Positions 1 through 13,481 of a stretch of DNA of 64,000 nt are shown piece by piece. The DNA comes from Parasponia andersonii (taxonomy: Eukaryota > Streptophyta > Magnoliopsida > Rosales > Cannabaceae), in contig JXTB01000052.1 of NCBI GenBank assembly GCA_002914805.1, forward strand, positions 553,096-617,095. The letters are read 5' to 3'. Both the position numbers and the translations under genes were made by a program. Position 1 is the stretch's first letter. Each line of letters opens with the position of its first letter. A model generated the notes under the pieces. It saw nothing but the letters and a program-made list of their open reading frames with translations. It made no database searches and was not told the DNA's origin.

Positions 1-1254
1 TAGAAAAGAGATATTGATAGAAGCTCATACCACTCCCTACTCTATGCATCCTGGTACTACAAAGATATATAGAGACTTAAAGATATATTATTGGTAGTCT
101 GGTATGAAGAAAGATGTGGTTGATTTTGTAGAGCAGTGTTTCACGTGTTAGCAAGTCAAAACTGAACATCAAAGACCTATTGGGAAATTAAAGCCTTTGA
201 ACATACCCCAATGGAAATGGGAAGAGATTGCTATGGATCGTGTTGTTGGACTTTCTAAGACAACTAAGGGACATGATGCTATTTGGGTGATTATGGATAG
301 ATATACCAAATCAACTCATTTCTTTCCTATTAGAATAACGTATAACTTGTACCAGTTTGCTCGGTTATATGTTCAGGAGATTGTAAAACTACATGGTGTT
401 TCAAAAGTTATCATTTCTGATCGAGATTCTAGATTTACTTCAAAATTTTGGAGGAGTATTCAAAAGGCATTAGGTACAAATTTGGCATTTAGTATAATTT
501 TCATCCTCAAACTGATGGGTAATCAGAGAGAACCATACAGACTCTTAAAGACATGCTTAGAGCCTGTGTGTTCGATTTCCATGGATTTTGTAGCAAATAC
601 TTGCCACTTATAGAATTTGCTTACAATAACAGTTACCAACCTTCCATTGAAATACCCCCATATGAAGCATTGTACGGAAGAAAGTGCATATCTCCTATTC
701 AATAGGATGAGATTAGGGATATAAAATTTCTTGGTCCAGAACTAATAAGAGAGGCAAATGAGGCAGCAGAAAAGATTCGAAAAATGATACTGACTGCTCA
801 AAATAGACAGAAACCTTATTCAGATCCTCAAAGAAGAAAACTAGAATTTGACATTGGACATAAAGTATTTCTGAAGGTTACCCCTATAAAAGAAATAATG
901 AGGTTTGGGAAGAAAGGAAAACCAAGTCCCAGATACGTAGGTCCTTTTGAAATATTTGACAAAATTAGAGATGTTGCCTATAGACTCACTTTGCCGCCAT
1001 CATTATCGAATATACACAATGTATTTCATGTCTTTATGTTAAGAAGGTATATTTCAAATCTTTCACATGTTCTGAATTATGAGCGATTAGAGTTAAGTCA
1101 AGATGTGAGTTACGAGGAACATCCAATGAACATTTTGGATACAAATGAAAAGGAACTTAGGAATAAGAAAATCCCTTTGGTCAAAGTACGGTAGAAGAAC
1201 TATGAAGTGGATGAGGCCACATAGGAAAGAGAAGAAGAGATGAAAATTAAGTAT
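1..1254 (+). pseudogene. Gypsy pol remnant: integrase and chromodomain-like tail
   Basis: Protein-level similarity to plant Ty3/gypsy integrase is clear: IPQWKWEEIAMDRVVGL followed by a DRYTKSTHF block, a VSKVIISDRDSRF block, and the GPFEIFDKI / HNVFHVFMLRRY tail typical of chromovirus integrases. The tail continues into a group II chromodomain-like segment just before the polypurine tract. It belongs to the element whose LTR starts at 1296. It is a broken fossil and is not expected to make protein. Confidence 0.85.
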
Positions 1255-1295
1255 CTATATTTATTTGGGATGAAATTTTATAAGGAGGGGAGAAT

Positions 1296-4275
1296 TGTGG
1301 TGCCCAAAATTCTCACATGCATATTAAGCCAACAATAAACATGTTCTAATTGCATATTAGGCATCTAGAAGTCATTAATACTAGTTTCATAGTAACATGC
1401 TTATTCATGATGTTATGTGCATTTACATACATGTTATTACATTAATGATTGTCGAAGTGTCCCAATACAGTGTAAAGGTTCAATACCCTCAGAGAGAGCT
1501 CGGTGTGCTAACAGAACAAAGAATATAATTATAAAAGCAATACTATGTGCGTATGCATTAAGATTATACTTGTTGATAATTTAGTCAAATAATAGTTTTT
1601 CGGTAAAACGTAATTTTCACGCATTTCGGAGCCGAATTCACTATGTGTTTAACACGTCAAATAGGCTTAATTCAATGTTTAGCACTCATTTATAGCCTTT
1701 TATTTGTCGGCTCCAGCTAAGCACGAGGTGGCATTCAGAATACTAATTCATATTTAGTTGAACTAAGCTAGTTTAGATTCGTTTTTGTGCATTCTAATAA
1801 TTGAGTACTGGTACTATGTTTGCATTATTAATTGGAGTCTAATTGACTTTCTTTTTATATTTAATGATTGGTTAAGGGGCTAAGTTCTACCAAATTACAA
1901 TAAGATTGGTCATATAGGATCATAAGTCAAAATATGGTTAGTTTTCAATTTTTAAGGTAGGATTCACAAACTTTGGCTATACTTGAGTATATAGGAGTGA
2001 CCAGCAATGTGGTGACTATGCCAAGGATGTTTTAAAGCTGGACACATGGAAAGTAATGTACAAAATACCCAAAATACCCCTTAGAATTTAAGTTATACCT
2101 TTTCTTAACCATTAAGTGTTGATTTTAGGTCAAATCTGGTCATTTGCTTTCCCTTTCTCTCCAACCACGACCTAAAACTCTCTAATACTTTTTCTGAATT
2201 CTCTCAACTTCTCTCAAACATTTCCAAGAGTTTATAAGTAATAGAACTCAAATTAGAGCCCTAGAAAGCAAGAAAGACCAAAACTAGTCAAGGTAATTCT
2301 ACTAAGTTCTTCTTTCTAGGTCTTGTCCTTTAATTTCAATTCTTTACTTTTTTCCACTTAAATAATTGTTTCTTCAGGGCTTCTTAAGTCCAAAAATCTA
2401 TTTCTAAGCTTTGGGAATCAGTTTGGTAGAGATAGAAGGTAAGAAGTCTAACAAAGACTCAAACTAGTCAAGGTGAGGTTTATGTAGGATTTTGAATTTG
2501 TAGTTAATTTCTTTGTTTCAGCACTTAAACCAAAGCTATTATTTGATGAATAATGATCCTAGGAACCCTTATATATTTTTGGAAATATAAAATTTAGGTG
2601 GAGGATTAAAGTTAAACCTAAGGCCCCAAAGTTTGCTATTTATGGATTTAAGTATTTTCATATGTGGTAGATTAAGTTTTCCATATTCGTAATCTGATTT
2701 CTTAAACTTATAGTGTATATTTTATTGATTCTATTATTTATTACACTTATTTGATGGCTGGTTTTGATGGCACACAAGTGTAAAAGTTGTTTAAACTTTG
2801 TGAAAATTTAAAGGAATTCAAGTGCACTTAGGTTGTTCCAAATGATCCTCTTTGATGTATATATGTGGGAATTGGATTGTTAATCATTATTGCATGTTTA
2901 AAACCATGATTTTAATCATATGGGAATGTCCTAAAAATAGGGGAGGTGTTGTCCAAATATTTTTAAAATGAAATGGCACCATTTAGGAGCAAAAGGATTA
3001 GTTTTTACAAAATTATGTGTCATTTTGGACCATTTTGTGCTATTAAACTAGCATTCATATTTTAATACTTTTGAACGGTTTTTCAATGCTAGTTATTGGC
3101 TACCAAGTACATTAAGTGATTTATATGCTTCCGAGTCCTTTTAAGATCAAGTTTCCTAATTTGGTGAAAGTTGTTATTTTGGTCTTGTTCAAGTATCTTA
3201 ATGTATTCTTTTTTTGTAAAATGTGCATCTTGAATAATAGTAATTTATGATAGATGATTAACACACCAATCTTTAGAGGATATTGACTCTTTCCACTATC
3301 AATTCATATTCAGGACACGAGGTAAGTAAGGACTTACAATTGCATCACAAGAACTTTATGGAAGATGTAATTAGGTGAAACTTACTTATTCCTGAAAGTT
3401 ATAAAATGGTGTGTGCATGGCACGTCTTGCATGCAAATGGAGAATTTTATTATAAGAGTATTTGAAAGTGAGTACCATTATACCAATTTTATAAGATAAG
3501 TTTTAATGGCAATTGCTAGTCTATCGGAGCTGGATAGGTAAGTCTGTTGATGCAGACTCTCCTGTTGAAGTAGAATTTGCGGATCTTGTGATGTGTCTCG
3601 TTGAAGCGGGACAATACTAGCACAGTATGGGATGCCACTTTGATGAGGGAAGGAGTTTTCAAAAACCTCACACGACGGTCACACCTTATTTTTATTCTTG
3701 GCCAGAGTTTCAGCCCAATGTTATCATGGCCTATCGACTTACGGGAGAAGCAATGTGCTAAGGGGCCTAATTAAGAATAATTTTTAAGGAAAATGTATGG
3801 ACTCAAATGTTTAAGAAAGAAAAGAGTACAATAGAAACTTTATGAGATTTTAAAGCATTCGTAAGCATGCATGCATAGTTTTTACTTACTGAGCTTTAGC
3901 TCATTTTAGTCTTGTGATGGAGATGAAGAGACACATTTTGGTATTGACTAGCTAGTTGTCTAGTTTGTCTTTTGTCGCCATGATCATACAGATGTAGACG
4001 AGCTTAACCTCTGGGCGACATTTTTGTTGAGATATTTTGGTGTAATGTAAATACTACTATTGTTGGCAAAATAGACTGGTAAAAACCTCTTTTGATTGTA
4101 TAGTTTTGTAAAGAAACTTTTAACAAGAAATGTCATGCAATTGCTTTTATTTAAAGGTTTTAGAAAGTTCAATATTGCCCACCTTTTTATCAAAACAAAA
4201 GATACAGTAGAACAAAGAATAATACTTCATAGTTTGACTGTATGTGACAATATGGTTAAACTAAGGGGTGTTACA
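1296..4275 (+). repeat. 3' LTR of the gypsy element
   Basis: The LTR begins TGTGGTGCCCAAAATTCTC directly after the purine-rich tract and ends at ...GGGGTGTTACA, giving TG...CA ends over 2980 bases. The boundaries are fixed by comparison with the inverted solo copy at 9336-12101, whose ends match both termini. There is no gene inside. The 5' mate of this LTR lies outside the window, so its own target duplication cannot be checked. Confidence 0.88.
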
Positions 4276-7170
4276 AGGTTGACCAGAGAAAAAAATCTTA
4301 CCAGATGCTAATTTCTCAGAAATTCACTTGCGTACCAGTTTTGGCTAGAAACTATGATGTGATTCGAACTCGAAACCTGTAACATGTTGAATTCTCCTAT
4401 AATTAGAACATTAAAAATAGAAGTTGACTCCATGAAAAAAAACAACAATATTTACACATAAATAGATGTCCATGTAACGAAAAACAAATAAAATAAAATA
4501 AAAGGGAAAGAGATGTGTTGATAACAATTAATTCAATATTCTAAGAGTCTACGCACAAAAATAATGAATAGAGAGCCAAATATTCACTCAAATCACTGTC
4601 CATATCTGTCCCCTCTAACTATCCATAATTTCTAATTCAAATTCCACTAGTGGTTGAATAGGGACATTGCCTTCACCTGAGGAGAATAGGTGGATAACGA
4701 CTGGAATCTCGTAGCGGGAATGGATGCTCGACAACAACTCATTTGTCATGATAGATGAGAAGTAGTAGGTGTTAAAGTCTGTTAGTGGCCTTGCTCACTT
4801 TGCCCCACAGACCACCGAATCACCAGTCTCTGCCCTGATCGTTTGTCCTCAACCTTGATCACCTCTTGCCATTTAATCACTCGTGGATGGGAGATTGGGG
4901 TTTGGTGCTTGGGTTTGATTCTGAGCGGATGACGAGATAGAGTATCGCACCCAGATTATTGGCCTATTTCTATTTAAAACCAATGGTTCGTCCCTAGTTT
5001 CTTCTGAATCAGATATGTGAAATAGATCCTTATAAGAAGGAGGCTGAGCTAACTTGAAAATATTTGCAACATGGGTCGTGAGCCATCGTATTTGGTGAGT
5101 GCCATTACGAGACCGGATATGTCGGGCTAGGGACCGTCAAACCTGATTGAGTACCAGCCGAGCAAAGCTAGCTCATGATCTAGGGTAACATTGTTTTCAT
5201 CGTCTTGAAGATTGTTGACCCTTTGAACTGCTAAAGGGGCTTGCGCTTTGGGAAAGCGGGTGGGGGGTTGTTCAGCAAATCTAGCATCAACCTCAAGCAC
5301 TCTATCTCGTACGTTACCAGGGCCAATAAGGTTGTGGGTAGCCGCTTAGTTGCTAACTTCGTTTATACTAGGCTCAGATCCTTAAACCACCTCACTTTTT
5401 CTCTCCGAGGAAACTAAGTCCACCACAGGTATTAGAAGAGGACCCAGAACTACCCCATCCAGAAGGTGTTGAGAGACCACCGAATGATCGGACCTATCGT
5501 TCTCAAGAGTAGGAGGATCCATCCGAGCCTTAACTCCGATCAGGTAGAAACCCCAAAAAGCCCAAAACCAAAAAAATAAAAGAAATCAAAGGAAAAATAA
5601 AATGAAGAGAGGAAAATCTTGGTTTCAAACCCAGAAACTTACCAAACAAATGTGCCTGGAACTCCAAAGTCTGAAAAGTCCTAAGGAAGCCCTAAACAGA
5701 GAACTATAAAAATCAACAAATCTATAGGTTAAGCATCGAAAAGAGCAATCTGTAAAGGAAATTATAGGACTTCGTTGAAAAAGGAAGGAAAACCTTGAAG
5801 TAACTCAATTACCTGAAAGAAATCACTCAAAAGAGTTCTGGAGGGCAAGGCAATAGAGAGGATAGGAGCTTCGGGGGTTCAAAAATAAGAGTATAATGAA
5901 GGCGAAAGACTAAAATGAGAGATGGAAAAGTGTAGAAGCATATTAATAGACTAGAACAGCGATATAAAATAACCCTTGGATCGAAAATAAAAAAAATAAG
6001 CCACGCGTCGACAGATCTCATAAGGAGTTTTAAACCAAAAAGTACGACTTCTTGCATTCTTTAAGAAAAGTAGGAAATAATTTTGGCCATAGGATAAATA
6101 TGAACACCATGTGGATGATAGTGATCAAGCGTGCACTTCGCATTGGCCGACCAGGCCAATAATAAAGGCATATTGTGCCTTCTCAAAGAAAAAGCAGCAT
6201 CACAATTAAGGCTTATGTATGATTACTAGAATCGCCAAAAATCCTGGTAAACCGCCTCTGACATGACCTTTACCTAATGTCGAACACATTCGGGTTAGTC
6301 GAGTAACCAACCAAAAAGGCAGCACCTCGAAGTAGCCGAGCAAGACATAACAAAATTCTCAACCCGAGTAGGGCATGGCAAGAACTTAGGGGGCTGATGT
6401 TGAGGGTAATTTCCCCACAATAATCAGAAAATGAGGCGCGCATCGGGGTGGAAATGACACATATAGTAATGCCCAAAATGACATCATGCTCTACTGACTG
6501 ACCAAGCTTATTAGGACACAAAACCAGGTGTCAGCCATGTCCTACTATAAAAGAAGAGCTGAGTAAGGCTAGAAAATGGCCTTGGTTAGGCTTCATACCA
6601 TGTTCTGATCGGGCAAGTTTCCTTAGCAAATGACCAATAAGGAACTAAGAAATAGACAACCACTGAAGTAACGATGTAGTTCTAACCAAGAGGAAGAATA
6701 AGAAGGGTGTGACACCTGGCCCAATCACATACTTGTATTCGTTCGTGTATGTAGGTTGGATTCCCTTCTATTTTTTCAGGAACATATGGACATCAACACT
6801 AACTTTTAGGAGACCACAAAGCCACTATAAATAGTCTCATAATCACTTAAAAGAAGTAAGCCGCCACAAATTCCCAAAACTCTATTTGTCTTTTTGGCCT
6901 TTTCTCCTCTTATCATTCATTTACCACCAATCTACTATTCCATTAAATACTTTATTGAATGCATCACTAACAACTTTTCTACTTAGGAGATTTAGCAGGT
7001 ACCACACTAGTACCACCCCTCATTAGTTAGTGAATAGTCTATAAATAACCTTTTTCAGGATTATATAGATTACACATACATCAAATTTGGGTTTTGGCTT
7101 CCTTTGGGGAAGAACCACTCAAAGATGCATGATGTACGTTGGTTCACAGACTAAAATCGACACCAACAAA
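4276..7170. other. Unclassified repeat-like DNA between gypsy LTR and KO-like segment
   Basis: No host gene is seen. Composition is richer in G+C than the AT-rich intergenic DNA elsewhere, as is common for retroelement sequence. The right half has plus-strand TATA-like motifs (ctataaaag near 6545, ctataaata near 6835 and 7030), as might be found in an LTR or promoter. Short open stretches lie on the minus strand (5827-6057, 6270-6521) but show no domain I recognise. I found no clear LTR ends, primer-binding site or target duplication, so the element class is left open. Confidence 0.4.
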
Positions 7171-7174
7171 ATCT

Positions 7175-7407
7175 AGTCTTGGGAATTGCTTAGTACGTGC
7201 TCAGTGATAAGAGTACATATTATATATGTAGAACAAGGTACAGGTAAGGGAGGCACTAACTCTAGTGCCAAATAAAAATATAAAAGGAAGTAAATGCATA
7301 TAAAGGGAAGGCAATCTTGTCGGGTTCTTTAAGCATGTGTGAGCATCGAATATGCTAAACCAGTCAACAAACACACTAGAGTCCACAGCTCAGCAAAGCC
7401 ATCCCCT
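7175..7407 (-). repeat. Diverged copy of the kaurene oxidase upstream region (left half)
   Basis: From about 7290 to 7407 this matches the region upstream of the KO gene at 29840-29970: shared blocks include GAATATGCTAAAC, CACTAGAGTCCACA and AAAGCC-TCCCCT in the same order and spacing, plus a TTGTCGG-TTCTT block. The match resumes after the LINE at 14431 (CCCCTGAATCTCA...CTTTTA). The LINE therefore split an existing duplicate. Weaker similarity may continue left to about 7200. No KO coding sequence is visible further left, where repeat-like DNA takes over. Confidence 0.6.
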
Positions 7408-7847
7408 CTACTGTTTTCTGCAGTTACGCCTTATGGGCCAAAGTTCTAAATATCAAATATATTCGGTTTGATTCTTATCTTGATGCCACGGCTAAAGTCT
7501 CGGAGTACCCTTTTTGCATAGCCATAATTGAGGTCCAGGAATTCATATATGTAGGTGTATACAGAGTGGTGGGGAATGGTTTAAACACCAATATTTGGTG
7601 TGATCCCTGGGTTCCAAAGCATTTTTCTTTCCACCCCACTTTATGTAATACTAGGCTTGGCTTTGCCTGGGTTAGCAATTTTATAAGCTAGGGCCTGATA
7701 TGGAATCTGTTCAAGTTACGTACAGCCTTTAGAGAGGAATATGCCAAACTTATTGAACAAATCCCTCTATCCTTCTGCCAACTGGGGGACATGTGGGGAT
7801 GGATTGCAGCCTAAAACGGTAAATTTTCAATCAAATCTGCTTAAGTT

Positions 7848-8093
7848 TTGGAACAGAAACATAGGTTCACAACCATAGACTCTACAACTAAGAATTACAA
7901 GCAAATTTACCATACAAAGATTCATTCAAGGCACAAGATTTTGTGGTGGAACCTACTCTTCGATACTTTGCCAGTTAAAGAGGTGATCAAGAGAAGGATT
8001 TGTTTGGAACACATAAACTGTCTACTCTGCGATAAGGAAAGTGAGATGGCACACCACTTATTTTTTCATTGTAGGAAAACCAATCCATTCTAA
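7848..8093 (+). pseudogene. LINE zf-RVT domain remnant
   Basis: An 81-codon open stretch carries the zinc-binding domain found after the reverse transcriptase in plant LINE ORF2 proteins: the SRHKILWW block, LPVKEVIKRR, a CLLC pair and HLFFHC. It is one readable piece of the decayed LINE. Upstream frames hold the preceding linker (GNGLNTNIWCDPWVP) but contain stops. Confidence 0.8.
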
Positions 8094-8394
8094 TTCATGA
8101 GCCCATGGTCATTTCGCATGGAGAATTTTCATCTTGACTCTTGCGGAGACTTCTTGAGATTCTTATCTTCTGAGTTAGGTCGGAATGTTACCAATGAAGT
8201 GTTCCTTAATGTCTCTTTGCCTTATTGAACAAATATGGAAACAAATGAATGAAATGGTTTTCGAATCAAAGGATTTTGATTTGTTGGGAGTGCATAACAG
8301 GGTCCTAATTCAATTCTCTGAGTTCCAACGTGAATTTATTTTTAACAACAGTGTTGCTGAAAGGGGTTCGTAGTGGTTACCACTGCTAGAAGGT

Positions 8395-8700
8395 TAGATT
8401 AAAGTGAATACGGATATTTGTGTGTGAGATAATGGTTATGTCTGTGTTGTCTTGGTTAGAGACCACAAGAAAGACATTGTTGTGGTTATTGCTCATCACT
8501 CTATTCATGCAGATCCTCTGTTAGCAGAACTAAGGGCCTTACTTTTTGGGATATGCTTGACTATCGACATAAGCATGAAGAGTGTAGTCTTTGAAGGGGA
8601 CTGTGAAGTGATGGTGATAGCGATCCGAAATTCGGTTGACAATATGCATTGGGATGCACGGTCCTTACTTTTGGATTGCAAAGCTTTGTTGTAGAACCTG
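8395..8700 (+). pseudogene. LINE RNase H domain remnant (left part)
   Basis: The translation reads KVNTDICV, then a VLVRDHKKDIVVV strand, AELRALLFGICL, and VVFEGDCEVMVIAI, which is the order of acidic residues and strands in RVT_3-type RNase H domains. A stop lies before the Copia target site. The domain continues at 14132 with DVCSVSREANTVAHNLARW, so the Copia element inserted between the codons for L-E-V and W-D-V. Confidence 0.78.
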
Positions 8701-8705
8701 GAAGT

Positions 8706-9335
8706 TATTGATGTATATGAACATGTGTGAACAGATTTATATAAACACATGTAAATATATGTGTAAAAAAATACTCACCAACTAGCCGTAATAATAATAG
8801 TATAAAAGACAGTAGTAATAGCAATTGTAAAAATGGCAACTGTAATAGCAATAGTGAAAAGGACAACCGTAATAGTAATAGTAAAAAATAGTGTTCTCAC
8901 TATTTTTCAAGTTCTATAAATACGGGAGTTTCATCACTTATTTTGTATCCCAAAAATTAGAAGCATTTCAAGTTCTCTCTTCTAATTAAATCCTTTCTTT
9001 TCTCTTTGTTTCTCTTTTCAAAGAGAGTAGAGTTTCTCTGTGAAAGAGGAGGTTTCAAAGAGTAGTGGTGTAATGTTGAGTGAGAAAATACTTGTAAGAA
9101 AGTGTTTGGATATATTGGGATCATTAGGTAAAAAATAAGGAAATCTATATGATTATAGAAACTTTTCATATAGTGAAATTTTTTTTTGAGAGAGTGGTTT
9201 TTCTCCTAATTTAAGAGTTTTTCATTTAAATTCTTATGTTGCGAGATTGATTTATGATCCCTGTTATTATTTTTTTATTATTCTGATATTTCTTTGAAGT
9301 GAAATCCTAGGAGCGACGAATCTGGTTCGATCAGA
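8706..9335 (+). repeat. Copia 5' LTR, main part
   Basis: This matches the 3' LTR at 13482 over its length. It contains a run of related short repeats (GTAATAGCAATAGTGAAAAGG type) at about 8790-8890 and a TATA-like TTCTATAAATACGGG near 8910-8930. Its last nine bases lie beyond the inserted solo LTR, at 12107-12115. Confidence 0.88.
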
Positions 9336-12101
9336 TGTAACATCTCCTAGTTAAACCATATTGTCATATACAGTCAAACTATGATGTATTATTCTTTCTT
9401 AAACATTATCTTTTGTTTTGATAAAAAGGTGGGCAATTTTTTTTGAACTTTCTAGAACTTTAGGACAAAAGAAACTATATGTCATTTCTTGTTAAAAGTG
9501 TCTTTACAAAATGTACAATCAAAAGAGGTTTTCACCAGTCGATTTTTCCATGAGCAGTAATATTTACATTACACCAAAATATCTCAAAATAAAAAATGTC
9601 GTCCACAGGTCAAGCTCGTCTACATCTGTATGATCACGGCGACAAAAGGCAAGCCAGGCAACTAGCTAGTCAACACCAAAATGTGCCTCCTTATCTGCAT
9701 CACAAAACTAAAATGAGCTAAACCTCAGTAAGTAAAAACTATGCATGCTTATGTATGCTTTAAAATCTCGTAAAGTTCCCATTGTACCCTTTTCTTTCTT
9801 AAACATTTTAGTTTATATATTTTCCTTGAAACTTATTCATAATTGAGCCCCTTAAAGCATTGCTAGTTCCGTAAGTCGATAGGCTGTGATAACATTGAGT
9901 GGAAACTCTAGCCAAGAGTAAAAATAAGGTGCGACCGTCGTGTGAGGTTTTTAAAAACTCCTTCCCTCGTCAAAGGGGCATCCCACACCGCGCTAATATT
10001 GTCCCGCTTTAACGAGACACATCATAAGATCCGTAAGTCCCGCTTCAACGAGAGAGCCTGCATCAACAGACTTACCTATCCAACTCCGATAGACTAGCAA
10101 TTGCCATTAAAACTTATCTTATAAAATTGGTACAATGGTACTCACTTTTAAATATTCTGTAATGAAATTCTCAATTTGCATGCAAGACATACCATGCATA
10201 TGCCATTTTGTAACTTTCAAAAATAAGTAAATTTCACATAATGACATCTTCCATGTAATTCTTGTGACACAGTTGTAAGTCTTTACTTACCTCGTGTCTT
10301 GAATAGGAATTGATAGTGGAAAGAGTCAATATCCTCTAGAGATTGGTGTGCTAATCACCTATCATAAATTACTATTATTCAAGATGCACATTTTACAAAA
10401 AGAATGCATTAAGATATTTGAACAATACCGAAATCAAAACTTTCACCAATTTAGGAAACTTAATCTTAAAATGACTCAGGAGTATATAAATCACTTAAGG
10501 TACTTGATAGTCAATAACTAGCATTGAAAAACTATTCAAAAGAATTTAAAATATGAATGCTAGTTCATTAGCACAAAATGATCCAAAATGGCACATAATT
10601 TTGTAAAAACAAATCTATTTGCTCCTAAATAGTGCCATTTCATTTTAAAAATATTTGGACAGCACCTCTCATATTTTAGAGATATTCTCACATGATTAAA
10701 ATCATGGTTTTAAACCTGCCATAACAATTAACAATCCAATTCCCACATATACACATCAAAGAAACATCTAAGATAACATTAAAGCATATTTCAAATCTTT
10801 TTCAGTTTAGACAAGTTGAAAATGATTTGTGCACTTATCTATGGCTACAAACAGCAACTAAATCAATGGAATATATAATAGAATCCATGACATATCCATT
10901 GCAAGTTGAGAAAATCAGATTAGAAGTATAGAAAGCTTAATACACCCACAGAAACACTTGAATACACAATTAGTAAATTTAGGGCTCTTGGTGTAACTTG
11001 TATTCTCTACTTAAATTCTATATTCTAGAAATATATAAGGGTTTATAGGACCATTAATAATCAAATAATTACTTTGGTTTAAGGGCTAACACAAAAGAAA
11101 TTAACTATAAGTTTAAAATCATACATAATGCTCACTTTGACTAGTTTGAGCTTTTGTTGGAGTTTTTGTCTTCTACCTCCACCACACTAATTCTCTAGGT
11201 TTAGAATTAGATTTTTGGACTTAAGATGACCTGAAGAAACCATTATACAAGTGGAAACAAGTAGAGAATTGAAATTAAAAGACAAGACCTAGAAAGAAGA
11301 ACTTAATAGAATTACCTTGACTAGTTTTGGTGTATCTTGCTTTCTAGGGCTCCAATTTGAGTTCTACCACTTAGAAACTCTTGGAAATGTTTGAGGAAAG
11401 TTGAGAGAAGTTAGAAAAAGCATTAGAGAGTTTTAGGTCGTGGCTGGAGAGAAAGGGAAAGCAAATGACCAGATTTGGTCAAAAATCAATACTTAAACGC
11501 TAAGAATGGCATAACTTAAATTTTAAGGGGTATTTTAGGTATTTTGCTCATTACCTTCCATGTGTCAAACTCTAAAACATACTTAGCATACTCACCACAT
11601 TGCTGGTCAATCCTATACNCTAGCTTAGTGTAATTAAACACAGTTCAGTATAATAACTGTCATCTTGTGCTTACCTGGAACGACCATTTTTTTAAAATGC
11701 TAGAAATAAGTCATAAACATTAAATTAAAGCTATTTGATGGGCTAAATGCACAGTGAATTTGTTTCTGAAAAGCATGAAAGATGCATTTTACCGAAAAAC
11801 TACTATTTGACTAAGTTATCAATAAGTACGATCTTAACGCATGTGCACATAGTATTGCTTTCATAATTATATTCTTTGTTCTTTTAGCACACCGAACTCT
11901 CTCTCTGAGGATATTGAACCTTTACACTGCATTGGGACACTTCGATAATCATTAGTGTAATAACATGTATGTAAATGCACATAACATAATGAATGAGTAT
12001 GTTACTACAAAACTAGTATTAACGACTTCTAGATGCCTAATATGCAATTAGAACATATTTATTATTGGCTTAGTATGCATGTGAGAATCTTGGGCACCAC
12101 A
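9336..12101 (-). repeat. Solo Ty3/gypsy LTR inserted in the Copia 5' LTR
   Basis: On the minus strand this reads TGTGGTGCCCAAGATTCTC to ...GATGTTACA and aligns end to end with the LTR at 1296-4275, in opposite orientation and somewhat shorter (2766 bases). A perfect 5-bp target duplication TCAGA flanks it (9331-9335 and 12102-12106). No internal gypsy sequence is attached, so it is a solo LTR left by LTR-LTR recombination. It contains the one ambiguous base of the window at 11619. Confidence 0.93.
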
Positions 12102-12117
12102 TCAGATTCGCAACAAG

Positions 12118-12129
12118 TGGTATTAAAGC
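12118..12129 (+). other. Copia primer-binding site (initiator tRNA-Met type)
   Basis: TGGTATTAAAGC lies two bases after the end of the 5' LTR. It resembles the common plant Copia site TGGTATCAGAGC, which pairs with the 3' end of initiator tRNA-Met. Confidence 0.75.
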
Positions 12130-12271
12130 AAGGTTCTTCAGTGCACTATAGCTTTGTGTTAGTCTAAGAAATTCTATGTAAGGAAGCTATGTTCAAGTGA
12201 GAGCATTTGAACCCTTTAATCCTTCTTAGAAATTTTCTTAGTAGTTTTTCAAGCTAGAAGTGTGAAACAAG

Positions 12272-12748
12272 ATGTTAGGAAACAAGATTTTAATTCCAGT
12301 TAGGGTTGATGTAGAGAAATTTGATAGAAACATCAATTTTGGCTTGTGGCAAATACAAATCAAGGATTTACTAATTCAGTCTAGATTGCACAAGATTTTG
12401 AAAGGCAAAGAGGCTTACAAGGGCAAAAACTCTGAAAAATCCAATATAAGCGATGAAGACAAGGATGATCTAGATGAAAGAGCTGTAAATACGATACGTA
12501 TGTTTCTAGCCAAAAATATCCTTATAAATGTGCTTAGAATAACGACGACCAAAGATCTCTGGAGAAAACTTGGAGAATTGTATCAGGCGAAACGTATCTC
12601 AAATCGAGTGTACTTGAAGGAACAATTTTATACACTACGTATGAATGAAGATACGAAAATTTCTGAATATCTTAATATCTTGAATGGTATCATTTCTGAA
12701 CTGGAGACTATTGGAGTGAAGATTGAAAATGAAGATAAGACATTGTGA
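12272..12748 (+). pseudogene. Copia gag remnant
   Basis: The reading frame matches the plant Copia gag (UBN2-type) family: VEKFDRNINFGLWQIQIKDL, TTKDLWRKLGELYQ, then LKEQFYTLRMNE and a SEYLNILNGIISEL segment. Traces of the following zinc-knuckle and early protease region can be followed to about 13110. It is part of the fossil element at 8706-14126. Confidence 0.85.
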
Positions 12749-13481
12749 TTCATCTGATCTCTTCCATCTTCTTATGAGTTTATAAAACCAATTATGGTGC
12801 ATGGGAAGAAGACTCTAGTTTTTTTTGAGGTCACAAGTAAACTTTTGTCTGAAGAAAGAAGGCTGACAGGTGGTAGAAGTAATTTTCCATTTGAGGACTC
12901 AGTATTGGCAATTGATACTAGGAAGAAGACTCCACGAAAAAAAATGTAATATATTGGGGAAATGGATAATTTGGGCACCTGAAAAGAAATTATCAAAAAG
13001 GTGGAGTGGATATGGCTAAAAACTCTAAATATAGTGATACTGCTAATATTATCTCCTGTAATAGAGATGATGATCTTATCCTTTGATCATGATATGTGCA
13101 TCCTCGTGGTGTACCGCTAATCTCCACAGACACCATGAAAAAGGATTTGTCATAATTAGTAGCAACAAGTTTTCACACAGGCATTAGTTTGGTGTTGATG
13201 TAAAGTATATACTGAATGATGTCGATGACTATAAGGTATATGCTAAATGATGTCGATGACTGATGGACTCCCGGAAAAGCCAAACATAGGAATCAGCACC
13301 ATAATTATCAGTAAGGTTCTTTTGACATGGGCCGAGATGAAAATCTTAGAATTTGTCAATTCTAAGTGGTATACTCATATGGTAGAGTATGATTGCCAGT
13401 AAAGATAATAATAATAACATAAGCTATGAGATAAGATCGTATGTGAAGATATGATTGAAATCAAGTCTTCAAGTGGGAGAT

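Larger units (their letters stand above)
1..4275 (+). mobile_element. Ty3/gypsy chromovirus-like retrotransposon, right-hand part
   Basis: The window opens inside the pol gene of a Ty3/gypsy element and runs through its 3' LTR; the 5' half is off the left edge. Visible parts in order are the integrase zinc-binding region with the HTTPYSMHPG-type stretch (about 25-160), the integrase core (about 197-660), the integrase tail with a chromodomain-like end (about 784-1254, KIPLVKV...EATWERE pattern), a purine-rich tract at 1282-1295, and a long LTR. The long LTR and chromodomain-type tail suit the Del/Tekay group of chromoviruses, which is an inference. The coding part is broken in several places and is treated as a fossil. 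A diverged copy of the same LTR lies inverted at 9336-12101. Confidence 0.88.
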
